Source: Raoultibacter timonensis (GTDB lineage Bacteria > Actinomycetota > Coriobacteriia > Coriobacteriales > Eggerthellaceae). Taken from it: DNA of 64,000 bases. The DNA lies in NCBI RefSeq assembly GCF_900240215.1, contig NZ_LT964679.1, positions 2,707,322 to 2,771,321 of the forward strand, in the 5' to 3' direction. Positions 49,004 to 60,500 of this stretch are shown here, piece after piece. The translations under genes were made by a program, and so were the position numbers. The notes under the pieces are model-generated. The model did no database searches. It had not been told where the DNA came from and saw only the letters and a program-made list of their open reading frames with translations. Within the stretch, counting starts at the first letter, position 1. Every line of letters starts with the position of its first letter.

Positions 49004-50972
49004 CGGTGCCTCCCCCCGCCCGAGAACCACTGGCAGAATCATTCGGCGATTCCGGAAGCCGTATCGCATGGAACGGGCACACCTGCACGCACAGGCCGCA
49101 CCCGTTGCACAGGCTTCGGTCGATGAACGCCTGACCCCTGCCGCCGCTCGCCGGACCGCACGCACCCGCATCGAAGCCGATGCCCGGGCACCCTATCTCG
49201 GTGATGCACTTCTTGCAGCCCGTGCAGACCGCAGCATCGATGGATACCGGCTCGCCCGGTTTTGAAAGCGATATGCACGGGCCCTCGTAGATGATCGCCG
49301 ACGGGCCGTCGAACCCGATAGCCACCTTAGCAGCCGCGACGCTCTCCTCGAGAACAAACGGATTGGCGTGCACGATGCACTCGAATCCCACGGCCTTGAG
49401 TACCGCCTCGATCGAAACCGGCGCGCTCTTCGGGCCCATCATCGTCACGCCCGTTCCCGGATGGGGCTGCGAACCGGTCATTGCGGTCGTTGCGTTATCG
49501 AGCACCGCAACCGTGATGTCGTGCTGGTTGTACACGGCGTTCACGATGCCGGTCAAGCCCGAGGCAAAGAACGTCGAATCGCCCACGAAGGCGACGGTTT
49601 TCTTTTCTGGTTCAACGATCGAAAAACCCTGCGCCATCGTAATGCCCGCGCCCATGCACAAGCACGTATCGACCGCATCGAGCGGCATGGCGTTGCCAAG
49701 CGTATAGCATCCGATATCGCCGCAGAGCACGGCGGGCGTCTTGCCGAGCGCGCGCTTGATCGCGTAGAAGCTTCCCCGGTGAGGGCACCCCGCGCACAGC
49801 ACCGGGGGCCTCATGGGCAGCGGCCCGTCGTAGGCAAGCGGAGCCGTTTCGGATTCGGATGAGCCCACCGCCTCGAGCACTCGCTCGAGGCCCAGATAGC
49901 GGGCAATGCGATCGAAGATGTCATCGACCGTGTTCTCGCCGCGGTCACGCGCGTAGCCGTTCAGCTTGCCGAACACATCGTAGCCCGCATGCAGCTTGCC
50001 GCACAGCGCGAGCAGGCCGTCTTCGATCACGTGGTCGAGCTCCTCGAACACGATGATCTGGTCGAGTCCCTCGGCGAACGTCTCGACCGCCTTTTCAGGG
50101 AACGGATACGGCGTTCCGATCTGCATGAAACGGTACGCGGGCACCTCGATCCCCGCAGCGTCGCAACGCTCGGCGAGCATTCGCAGCGCCTCGCGGGCAT
50201 ACATGGTGCTCACGCCTCCAGCAACGATGCCGAGCCGCGGCCTTTGCCCCTGGACGCTACCGCCTTCTTCGACGGGGTTGAACGCAGCAAGCGCACCGGT
50301 GGAGTAGTCGTCGGCAATCTGCACAAGCCGCTCGTTGATCTCACCGTGGGCTTCAAAGGCCCGTTTGGGGAAAATGACCCATTTGGAACTGCGCACGAAA
50401 CCCTCGGCTGGAATATCGCGCGCCGTAGTGGTTTCGGGAAACGCGAGAAACGTCGAAGCATGGCAGACGCGGGTGGTCGGGCGAACGATCACCGGCGTGC
50501 GGTAGGCCTCGGAAAGCTCGTAGGCGGCTTCGATCATATCGCAACCCTGGTCGGGCGTGGCGGGGTCAAACACCGGCACCTTCGCGAAGCTGCCGAACCG
50601 TCGGGTGTCCTGCTCGGTCTGCGACGAGATGGGGCCCGGATCGTCGGCAACGAACAACACCGTTCCGCCCTTGACGCCGACGTAGTTCAAGCTCATGAGC
50701 GCATCGCTCGCCACGTTGAGACCGACCTGCTTGCACGTGAACAGCGTGCGGGCGCCCGCATACGCCGCACCCGCCAAAAGCTCGAGCGCCGCCTTTTCGT
50801 TGGTCGACCATTCCACATGGACGCCCCGAGCGCGGCCCGCCGCATGCTCCTCAGCGATCGCCTCGATGACTTCCGACGAGGGGGTGCCCGGATAACCGGC
50901 CGCCACGCGGATGCCGGCATTGAGTGCGGCGTGGGCGAACGCCTCGTTGCCCATCAGTAGTTGCTTCTGCAT
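48996..50972 (-). CDS. iorA: Indolepyruvate ferredoxin oxidoreductase, alpha subunit
   Basis: 658 residues from ATG 50972 (MQKQLLMGNEAFAHAALNAG); the 56 residues upstream in frame are not homologous. Order: pyrimidine-binding domain (GYPGTPSSEVIEAI; EKAALELLAGAAYAG), a linker domain, a TPP-binding domain with AGCPHRGSFYAIKRAL and GDSTFFASGLTGIVNAVYNQ, and a C-terminal 2[4Fe-4S] ferredoxin module (CTGCKKCITEIGCP; CNGCGLCVQVCP). It catalyses CoA- and ferredoxin-dependent decarboxylation of indolepyruvate and phenylpyruvate from aromatic amino acids, or the reverse. It forms a complex with IorB. Confidence 0.93.
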   Translation of the reverse strand: MQKQLLMGNEAFAHAALNAGIRVAAGYPGTPSSEVIEAIAEEHAAGRARGVHVEWSTNEKAALELLAGAAYAGARTLFTCKQVGLNVASDALMSLNYVGVKGGTVLFVADDPGPISSQTEQDTRRFGSFAKVPVFDPATPDQGCDMIEAAYELSEAYRTPVIVRPTTRVCHASTFLAFPETTTARDIPAEGFVRSSKWVIFPKRAFEAHGEINERLVQIADDYSTGALAAFNPVEEGGSVQGQRPRLGIVAGGVSTMYAREALRMLAERCDAAGIEVPAYRFMQIGTPYPFPEKAVETFAEGLDQIIVFEELDHVIEDGLLALCGKLHAGYDVFGKLNGYARDRGENTVDDIFDRIARYLGLERVLEAVGSSESETAPLAYDGPLPMRPPVLCAGCPHRGSFYAIKRALGKTPAVLCGDIGCYTLGNAMPLDAVDTCLCMGAGITMAQGFSIVEPEKKTVAFVGDSTFFASGLTGIVNAVYNQHDITVAVLDNATTAMTGSQPHPGTGVTMMGPKSAPVSIEAVLKAVGFECIVHANPFVLEESVAAAKVAIGFDGPSAIIYEGPCISLSKPGEPVSIDAAVCTGCKKCITEIGCPGIGFDAGACGPASGGRGQAFIDRSLCNGCGLCVQVCPFHAIRLPESPNDSASGSRAGGGTDA

Positions 50973-51155
50973 AATCTCGCCTGCTTCGCCTTGATTGTTT
51001 ACGGCAGGCTCGCGGCAGTGCACCCGAGCCGAGCCGCCCAAGATTCGATTCGCCCATTGTACCGCAGATGTGTTTTTGAACGAGCCGCACGGCGCATCGG
51101 GTCGGTAAGGCGCCCGCTGGTATAATCCGAAAAACCGCACCCGACACGAGAGCAG
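50973..51155. promoter_or_regulatory. Divergent promoters of iorA and zinc-ribbon gene
   Basis: For the rightward gene TGGTATAAT (51118-51126) is an extended -10 box about 30 bases before the start. For iorA the minus-strand TACAAT (51056-51061) is a plausible -10 with a weak -35. Confidence 0.45.
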
Positions 51156-51506
51156 GTGGTTTTCCTGAAGTGCCCCTTATGCAACGTCGATTTGGTCATG
51201 AGCGAGCGACAGGGCATCGAGATCGACTATTGCCCGCAATGCCGAGGCGTTTGGCTCGATCGCGGCGAGCTCGATAAGATCATCGAACGTTCAGCCGAAA
51301 GCATGCCCGCAGCGCAAGCAGCGCCGCGGCCCCAACGCGCAGAAGCTCGCTACGACGAGCGCCCTTATGACGACCGCTCGTACGACAAGCGAAAATACGA
51401 GGATCGTCGCCATGACGATCGCCGCTGCGACGATGACTACTACAAGAAAGGCAAGAAAAAGAAGCGGGAAAGCTTCCTCGGCGACCTCTTCGATTTCGGG
51501 GATTAA
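51156..51506 (+). CDS. TFIIB-type zinc-ribbon protein with charged tail
   Basis: 116 residues from GTG 51156; start uncertain because the ribosome site is weak. The first 40 residues form a zf-TFIIB domain: CPLC near residue 6, then YCPQCRGVWLDRGELDKIIE. This fold binds zinc through four cysteines. Residues about 65-100 are a run of mixed-charge Asp/Arg/Tyr units (YDERPYDDRSYDKRKYEDR), then KKGKKKKRESFLGDLFDFGD. Homologues are widespread small cytoplasmic proteins of unknown function. Confidence 0.8.
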   Translation: MVFLKCPLCNVDLVMSERQGIEIDYCPQCRGVWLDRGELDKIIERSAESMPAAQAAPRPQRAEARYDERPYDDRSYDKRKYEDRRHDDRRCDDDYYKKGKKKKRESFLGDLFDFGD

Positions 51507-51563
51507 GAGCATCGAACGGCGCTGGGCCGCTGGGCATTCGCCCGCAGCCCAGCATGCCTTTTC

Positions 51564-54500
51564 CTATCGCTTCGCGTCGCGCGTTCGCATCCTGTTGCGC
51601 GATGCACGGGTGGCGCCCGTCGCCAAACCACCCGCCAACAGCGCAACGAGGGCTATCAGCGAAACGAGATTGCCGTTCATGTCGCCCGAACGCGCAAGAG
51701 CGGTGGGATTCCACGGAACAAGCGGCTTCGCGATCGATGCGCCGCCTTCGACGGACGGATCGTTGTCGGAGCCCCCCGGCTCCCCGCCCACGGCAACCAC
51801 GTGATTGACCACATCGCCCGTACCGAGCGAGAAGTCGAGCGTACAGGCATACGACAGCACGTAGGTTTCCCCGCCGTACACGTCCCCTATCGGCACGACG
51901 AGCTTTCGCGTGGCTTCGTCGTAACAGGTGGATGCCACGTCGGAGAACACCTTATCGGGGCCGGCGAACCTGATCGATCGAACGTCGAGCTTAAGGCCAA
52001 GCGGAATGGTGTCGGTCACTTCCACGCCGTACCACACCGAACCTGTTCGGTTGTTTGCAACCGTAACCGTATAGAGCACCTCGTCGCCGTTATCGTACGA
52101 ACCGTCTCCATCGAGATCCGCAACGACCTTGTCAATCGAAGGATCGGGGTCGGCCAAGAGCACCGACCCATCGCCGTTGGGCACAACGGGATCGGTCGGC
52201 CCGGGGTTCGGGTTTATCGGATCGTCGTCGGGTGCGGGTTCGGCAGGGTTGGGGACGCTGTCGATACCGGGTTTTCCCGGTTGCTCGGGCACCGTCGGAT
52301 CGACGGACTCGAGGGTTCCCACCAAAGCAACGTTTGCGATGTCTTGCCCGACGGCGCTTAGGGGAATCGTCGCCTCGAACTCGACCGTTGCAGCGCTGCC
52401 ACCGAAAATCGGTCCCGCCGAAACGACGATCTCACGTGTTTCGGGATCGAAGCAATCGGAGACGCTATACGTTCTTCCATCGGAGGCGACGAGCTTCAGG
52501 GTTGCCGTATCGACGTCAAGGCCTTCGGGCACGCGATCGTACACGTAAGCGTTCTTCCAAATCGATCGGGGGTTCGGCTCGCAATTCGTCGCGGTGACGG
52601 TATAGCGGATGCGATCGCCCACCTGCAAGACATCACCGGAGGGATCGGTCAGATTCACCGCCCGCTTCGTCAGCTCCTTGACGGCCAGCGGCTCGGGCGT
52701 GGGCACGGACACCGTCGATTCCTCGATCACTTCGGTGCCCCCATCGGGTACGTAACCCGCCGCTTGCACGCGATTGCGCAGCTGTGCATCGACCGAATAA
52801 TCATCTCCCGCGCTGATCCGGGCACGATATGACAGCGATGCCTGCTGGCCGCCGGAAATATCTCCCGTTTCCACGCGTATCGCGTGCGATCCTTCATCGT
52901 AGGCCCCCTCGAGCTCGCTCGCATCAGCAGCGCCGGGAGCGGTGTATCGGATGGGCTTTTCTGCAACAAGCTCGAGACCGTCGGGCAGTACGTCGGAAAG
53001 CACGACCTCGCGCCACGTTGAGTTCGCTTTCGCGTTCGCCGCCACGATCGCGTATTCGAGCACGTCGCCGTCGCGCCACGTTGCCATATCGTCGGCACCG
53101 TCCCGACCTTCCGTTTCGGCCGTCACGTTCCGCACGGTCTTCGACACGGATGCTTCAGGATCGGCCTCGGTAATCTCATCGGTAACCGAGGTAGCGATGG
53201 CGGGAATGCTCGACTCGCTTTTCCCGTCGTACGTTTCAGTGGCGACGTTCACAAGCGTGCCCGATAGCGCTTCAACCTTAACTGCAAGGGTTATCTGCTT
53301 GGTTTGGCCAGCGGCAACATCGACCGACCACAGCACCTTGTTGGTTTTCTGGTCATAGGTGCCGCCATCGCTCGCCTCCATGAACGAGGTGTTCATGGGC
53401 AGCTTGTCGGAAACGGCAACACCCGTCGCATCCCCGTCGCCGGTGTTGGTCAGCGTGATAAGATACACGAGCCGTCCGCCTGCGGGCGCGCTGTCGGTTT
53501 TAGCCGACTTGGATATGTGCATGTCGGCCCGCTTCTCAGGGTCGGTTACATCGACGGGCGGATCGACGGGCGGCGTCACGGCCCCATTGCCATCGGGATC
53601 GGTCACGGTCACGCTGTTCTTGACGGTCGAACCGATTTCGCCGGTCACCTTCGCGATAACCGTACGGGTAACCGAGGTGCCCTTCGGAACATCGACGGTC
53701 CACACGACTTCCTGGCCGTGCACGGTTGCCGCAGGCGTGCTCGACACATACGTGAGCCCCTCGGGCAGCACATCGACGATCCGATACCCCAAAGCGTCCC
53801 CGTCGCCGGTGTTGGTCACCGTAACGATGTAGGGAATCTCGGAACCCTGTGCGGCCTGCGCGACGGGCGTTGTTTTGGTAACCGACATATCGGGTGCGCC
53901 CGCGCCGCCGGAAGGATCGGAAGAAACCGACGTGCTAACGGGATCGGATGAAACCGTTGCACCGTTATAGGCAGCGCGCGCGATGTTCGAAAGCGTACCG
54001 CTCTTCGAGGCCACCTTCGCTCTAAAAGCACGCTCGACCGTCTTTCCAGCAGGTACGTCAACCGTCCAGGAAACCGTGCCCTCCGCGCATGCGCCTCCGT
54101 CGGCCGCCTCGACGAACTCAAGGCCTTTTGGAAGCGCGTCGGTAACCGCCACACCTTTCGCATCGGCTGTTCCCGTGTTGGAAACGGTCACGGTGTAGGT
54201 GATTTCGTCGTTGTATTTGACGGCATCCGCACTTGCCGATTTCGCTATGCCGAGAAGCGGTTTCGCTTCGTCGGCCGGATCGACCACGGGCGTATCGGGA
54301 ATCGAGGGAGGGGCTATCGGGGTATCGGGGTTGGCCGGATCGATCACTTCGACGTTGTTCTCGATGCTTCCCGTCGCACCATCGTTCACCTGGGCGATAA
54401 TGGTACGCGTTATCGTCTGCCCCGCATCCAGCGCAGGAATGGTCCAGCTCACTTCGTGCGAGCCTCCGTCGTAGGATCCCCCCGCACTGCTCGACACGTA

Positions 54501-57500
54501 GGTCAGCGAATCCGGAAGCTTATCCGAAACGACCAGGTTAGACGCTTTGCCGTCGCCGGTATTGCGCACGGTTATGGTGTAGGGAATCTGGGATCTCGGC
54601 GCCGCCTGAGATACCGTCGTTGTTTTCGACACGCTGATCTTGGGCGTGCCGGATGCCGATCCGTCCACCGGCACGACGGTCGATACGGGGTTCGCCGCAA
54701 TCGTCTTGCCCCCGTGTATCAAGTCGGCCGTGCTCACGAGTGTACCGCTCTGCGCCGTAACTTTAGCCGAAACCACACGCGACACCGACGTTCCAGCGGG
54801 AACATCCATGGTCCACGTAACGGTTCCGGCATCGTTTTCCGCTTCATCCGCAGCCTCTGCATCGAGCATCGCCATCGAAGCGGCGGCACCGTCGGGCGTA
54901 TAGCTCCCCTCATCGCTCGCGGTCTTGAAGCTCACGCCTACGGGCAGCTTGTGAACGGCCCGCACGCCCGTCGCGTCGGCCTTGGTAGCGTTGGTGACGG
55001 TGAGCGTGTAGCGGATGGTGTCTCCCGTTGCAGCCGTTCCCGTATCAACCGTGAGGACGCCGGTTACGGTTCCCTGCTCGGGAATGTCGATCGTAGGATC
55101 GGTAGGCGGTACGACGGGATTGTCGGGATCCGTCGGATCGACGACCGTCACGCTGTTCGCAATGCTCTGTCCTGCAGCCCCCGTCACGCGAGCGCTGATG
55201 ATACGCGTAACCGATCCGCCCGCCTTCACGGTCGCTTTCCAGGTAACCTTGTTTCCTTCAACTTTGCCAGCAGGGTTGCTCGACACGTAGGCAAGCCCTG
55301 CAGGAAGTTCGTCAACGATCTCGACATCGGTCGCATCGGCATCGCCGGTATTGGAAACGGTTATGGTGTAGGGAACAACCGATCCGGGCATCGCTTGAGA
55401 GACCGAGGTGGATTTGGATACCGACAGTTCGGCTTTTCCCGTACCGCCCGTCGCCTCTTCCTTGACGGCCGTAGTTACCGTGTCGGACTTCACCGTTTCA
55501 TCGCCCAGCTGCGCCTGGGCCGTGTTCAGCATGCTGCCGCTCGACGAGGGGGCGTTGACCGTGAAGGTCAGCTCCTTCTGTTCTCCCGCAGGCACGTCGA
55601 CAATCCAGTGCACCGTATTGTTTTCGCAGGTCGCTCCATCGCTCGCCATAACGAAACTCGATCCCGCAGGCAGCGCGTCGGTTACGGCCACGCCGCTTGC
55701 ATCGGCCTGTCCGGTGTTGGTAAGCGTGAGGGTATAGGTGATCTGGCCACCGGGTACCGTAGTCGAAGCGCTGGCCGACTTCGCAAGCGATACGCTTGCA
55801 CCCTCGTCGGGATCGGGATCGGTAACGTCTACCGAAGGCTTATCGGGCGGCGTGACGGGATTGTCGGGGTCGCCGGGGTCGGTCACCTCGACGGAATTCT
55901 CTATCGCCCCCGCAGCAGTCTCGGCAACGCGGGCGGTGATGACGCACACCGCCTGTCCGCCGGCTGCGACATCGAGGTTCCACGTGACCGTATGGGCATC
56001 CTTGTCGTACGTTCCCGAAGGCGTGCTCGACACGTACTCCAAACCGGACGGCAGCGTATCGACGATCGGCACGTCCGCAGCATCGCCGTCGCCTGTATTC
56101 GACACGGTGATGGTATAGGGGATGAGAGAGCCCGGCGATGCGCTCGTGGCACTCGTGGTTTTCGTAACCGCAAGCTTCGGCTTCTTATCGCCGCCAGCAG
56201 GCTCTGTAGCCACAGCCACCGTTATCGGCTCCGAGGAAACGCGGCTCCCCTCGTATTCAGCAACCGCCGTGTTGACCAGCGTCGCATTTTTTGCCGTTAC
56301 TTCCGCCACGAACCGGAAAGACGCATTGCCCTGCGCGGGCACGCTCCCCTTCCACGAAACCGCACCGTTCGCAGCCGTAACGCCCGCATCGCCCGACGTG
56401 AACGAAAGCCCCGCCGGCAGCGCATCGGAAACCGTCACATCGGCAGCTTCTTTTCCGCCTTTGTTGTACACGGTGATGGTGTAGGTAACCGCATCGCCGA
56501 ACTGGGCCGAATCGGCATCTGCCGCCTTCGCTATGGAAAGATCGACCACATCTTTGCTGTCGTCGGGATCGGTTACGTCGATAGAAGGCTTGTCGGGCGG
56601 TGCGATCGGATCACCGCCGTCGGGATTCGTAACGCTCACCCCGTTCTCGATGCTCGAACCCACGTCTCCCGTCACCTCCACGGTAAGCGTGCGTTCGACC
56701 GTCTGCCCCGACGCAACGTCGACCGTCCAACTGACGGTGTTGCCTTCGACCTTCGTAGCGTCGGGGGAGCTCGACACGTACGCAAGGCCCTCGGGCAGCG
56801 CATCGACGATCTCGATGTTCTTCGCATCGCCCTTGCCCGAATTCGTAACCGTGATGGTATACGGGATCTGGCTTCCCTTCGCCACCGAAGTCGCATCGGT
56901 TGTTTTCGTTACCGAGAGCCGCGGTTTGTCTTCGACGACGGGCGCTTGCGAAATGGAAGTCTGCACCGGGTCGCTCACGTCGGCCGAACCCCCGTGCACG
57001 GCTGTCGCCATGTTCACGAGAGTCCCGGTCTTGGATTGAACCTTGACCGTCAAGTCGATCTGCTTGGTTTGGCCGGCCGGTACGTCAACGGTCCAAAGGG
57101 CCACCCCGTTGCGGTACGTTCCCCCGTTGCTCGCGCTGATGAACAGCGTGCCTGCGGGAAGCTGGTCGGTCACGACGACGTTTTTCGCATCGGCCGATCC
57201 GCTGTTGCTGACAAAGAGCGCATACGTGAGCTGACTGCCGGTAATCGCCGTGTCGGCACTCGATGTTTTCGCAATGTGCACATCGGGCTTATCGCTTCCG
57301 GGAACCACCTCGATGGGAGGATTGACCGGCGGGTTCACGGGATTGTCGGGATCGGCTGGATCGGTAACGGTGACGCCGTTTTCGATGGTTGCGCCCACAT
57401 CGCCGGTCACGCGAGCCATAACGGTACGCGTGACGCTCATGCCCGCAGGCACCGTGAGCGTCCACGAAACCGTTTGTCCGCTGACCTGTGCCGCCGGAAC

Positions 57501-60500
57501 CGACGAAACGTACGAAAGCCCTTCGGGCAACTCGTCGGTGACAACAATATCTTTAGCGTGGGCGTCGCCCGCATTCGATACGGTGATGGTATAGGGGATG
57601 ATGCTGCCCGGCGACGCTTCGGTCACATTGGTCGATTTCGCCACGCTCAGCTGCGATTTGCCTTCGCCGCCCGGACCAACCGGATCCGTGGGGTCGGGAT
57701 CGGGGCTATCGGGGTCGGGATTGTCGGGATCGGGCTTGGGCGGGTTCACCACATCGCCTGGGTTGTCGGGCGGATCGGTGGGGTTTTCTTTGCCGTCGGT
57801 AACCGCCCATGCGGTGTTTTTAATCGATTGCCCAACCGCATCCGACGTAACGATCACCTTAAACGTAAGCGTCGCTTTCTCTCCCGCCTTGAGCACGCCG
57901 GCGGATACGGAAATCTCGCCCGTGCTCGGATCGTAGCCCGTCGGCACAATGTGCTCATGCGTCGCACCGGATCCGTCTTCGATGGGGTGAGTCATCGCAA
58001 TGCTCGCGGTTTCCACCGCGAGCCCCGACGGGACCTTATCGTAGAACCAAGCATTTTCCCAACGAGAATTGGAATCGTCGCTCTTGTTGCCGATCTCGAT
58101 AGCGTATTGAATGATGTCGCCGACCTGAGCCGTGGGAGCACCGGGGTCGGTAAGATTCGAGGCATTCTTGGTAACCCATTTATCGGCAGGCGTAAACGAC
58201 ACGAATCCCGTTCCGGGCAGTTTTGCCTCGCCGGTCGTCGCCGCAACTTCGTCACCGTCGGCGTCGGTGCCGTCAACGGTTGCGGAATTCAGTATGCCCA
58301 CGCCGGCACCCGAGCTCACATACGGCGCATCCTCGTTTATCTTCACCTGAAACGACAGATGGTACTCATCGTCGGTGGCGAGGGGCACATCCATCGTATG
58401 GACGATGGATCCGTTCTCCCCTCTCGTCTCGTCGTAAACCGTATCGGGCAGCTTAACGGGCTTTTCGCCTGCCTTGGAAAGCGTAATGCTGTCAGCCACC
58501 ACATCGATGCCGTTTGGCAGCTCATCGAGAATAGTCGCGTTGTGCCACTCCAATCCCGGTGAGCTGTTTTTGATCGAAATCGTGTACGTAACGAGATCGC
58601 CCACGCGATTGGTCACGTGTCCGCCGATATCACCCTGCGTTTCGTTGTATGCGCTTATGTTGGCCGAAACCACCGTTCCAAACGACGGATACACCACTAT
58701 ATCGTTGTCGGGAACCGTATCGGTTGCCGAAACGTAGGTGCCCATGCGGGTCTCTCCCATACCGCTCTCGATACGCCATCCAAGAAACTCCGATTTTCCC
58801 GGATCGACGCGGTCGTTGAACAGACTTTCTTTGCCGGCGAGCTCGCTTAGCACGCCTCTATCGAAAGCCGAGTTGATCGTTTCCTTCTCGCTTCCGCCCT
58901 TAGCGTCTTTGATCACGATGTTGTGCGAATGAGCCAACCAAGTGGCCAATATCGAGATATCGGTTTCGGTGCGGCCCGACGAATCCGTTACCGCCGTAAT
59001 GGGGGTATCGGCCGTAAACGATTGGCTTTTATCTCGGTTGTAAACCCACCCGGTAAAGTCGTAGCCGAAGCGTACGGGCTGCTCGGGAAGCTTGGCCGTC
59101 TCCGGGAAAGCGACTGCTTTCTCGTTGATGGTTTGCGTGTTTTGGTAGGCGCCCGGATCCTTTGCGTAAAGATCGTCGGACGATCCCGACGGAACGTAGT
59201 CGAGATGATAGGAAAGCGAGAGAGGCGGCACCACCGTCAGGTATTTCGTTCCCTCGGCCTGCGTTGATGTTTTCGTCGGATCCATCCACGAATAGCTGAG
59301 GAGATACGTTCCCGTTTCGCTCATTTCCGCTGAACGTTGATCGGTGAACAGCTTGACAAGCGAATCGGTCCACTCAAGCGGCACAGAATACGTGGGGGGC
59401 TGGCCCTCGACATCGCTCGGTATGACTTTCCGCACCGACAGACGAACGACTTGCTCGAGTTCCCCGCCTCCGGCGTTTTTCAACTTGATGTCGTAGTCAA
59501 GATTGGTTTTGCCAACGATTGTCGTCGTCACATTGAGATTCGGATCGGCAAAGTCAGTGCAGCCGATACCGTGCGCCGCCATCTTATCTTCAATCGACGC
59601 ATATCCGCCATCTCCCACCGGCTTGCTATCGTCCATGTACTCTTGAAGATTGACTGACGTAGCAATGATGAATTTAATGCCTTCGCGATGATCGAACAGC
59701 GTAAGATCATCTTCAAGCGGCTTGTACTGAGGGTCTGTACTTGTCGCTTGCGCGTACACGGTTGCGTCGGAACCGACGATGGCCGTATTGTCGGTTCCGA
59801 TCGCAACCGACGTGGTTGGAACGAGACGCAGGTTTCGCGTGCCCACCACCCCATCGTAGTCCGAATACACACGCAGCCATCCAATACCCGAGGCAACCGC
59901 AGTCACGCTCACCTCGTCCATAGCGGGTTCGCCTTGGGCGGCAGAGAGCGTGATGATCTTCGTTCCCGGGTTGAGCGGACTGTCATTGGGGTAATACGCT
60001 TTGTTGTCGGGATCGTACACCCACGAGGTATCGATGGACGCATTGTTGACCATCTTATTGTTGGTCAGGGGGAACGCGTACCGAATCTTGCGTACGGTAT
60101 CGTAATCCGTTGCAGCGGGATCGAATGCATCGTTATTGCACGGGTAAAGGAACACCGTTGACACCGATGCTTGGGAATAGGCCCGTGCAAGTTCTCCGAG
60201 CTTCGCGCTCCCGCCCCATGTGCCCGTGGTAAACGCAGACAGTTGAGGATATGTGCTGCCGTTCGAGGTAGACCACCCAGCACCCATATTCTTTGTTGTG
60301 AGTGATTTGGTGAGAAGCCCCGACACCATGGGCGAAGGTGCATCATTGATGCCCTTTTCTGCCGATCCCGTTGTCTGCTTATCGTAATAGCAGTTCGTCA
60401 TCGTTGTCGTCGGGCCAACTCCACCCGCAAAGCCGCCCGTGGTCGTCACCACGTTTCCCGAATCATCGACAGCCGTCCCATCGGGCTTTGACTTCAAAGT

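Noticed and set aside
53185-57660. Possible CRISPR array because of regular repetition
   Set aside because: The period is about 750 bases, units are diverged and coding throughout; there are no short identical repeats with unique spacers and no cas genes.
54456-58562. A 1368-codon open frame on the plus strand
   Set aside because: It is antisense to the DUF11 repeats of the giant protein; its composition is Arg/Gly/His-rich and repetitive, as expected for a shadow frame of a high-G+C repetitive gene. The same applies to 24062-26968 and other long plus-strand frames under both giants.
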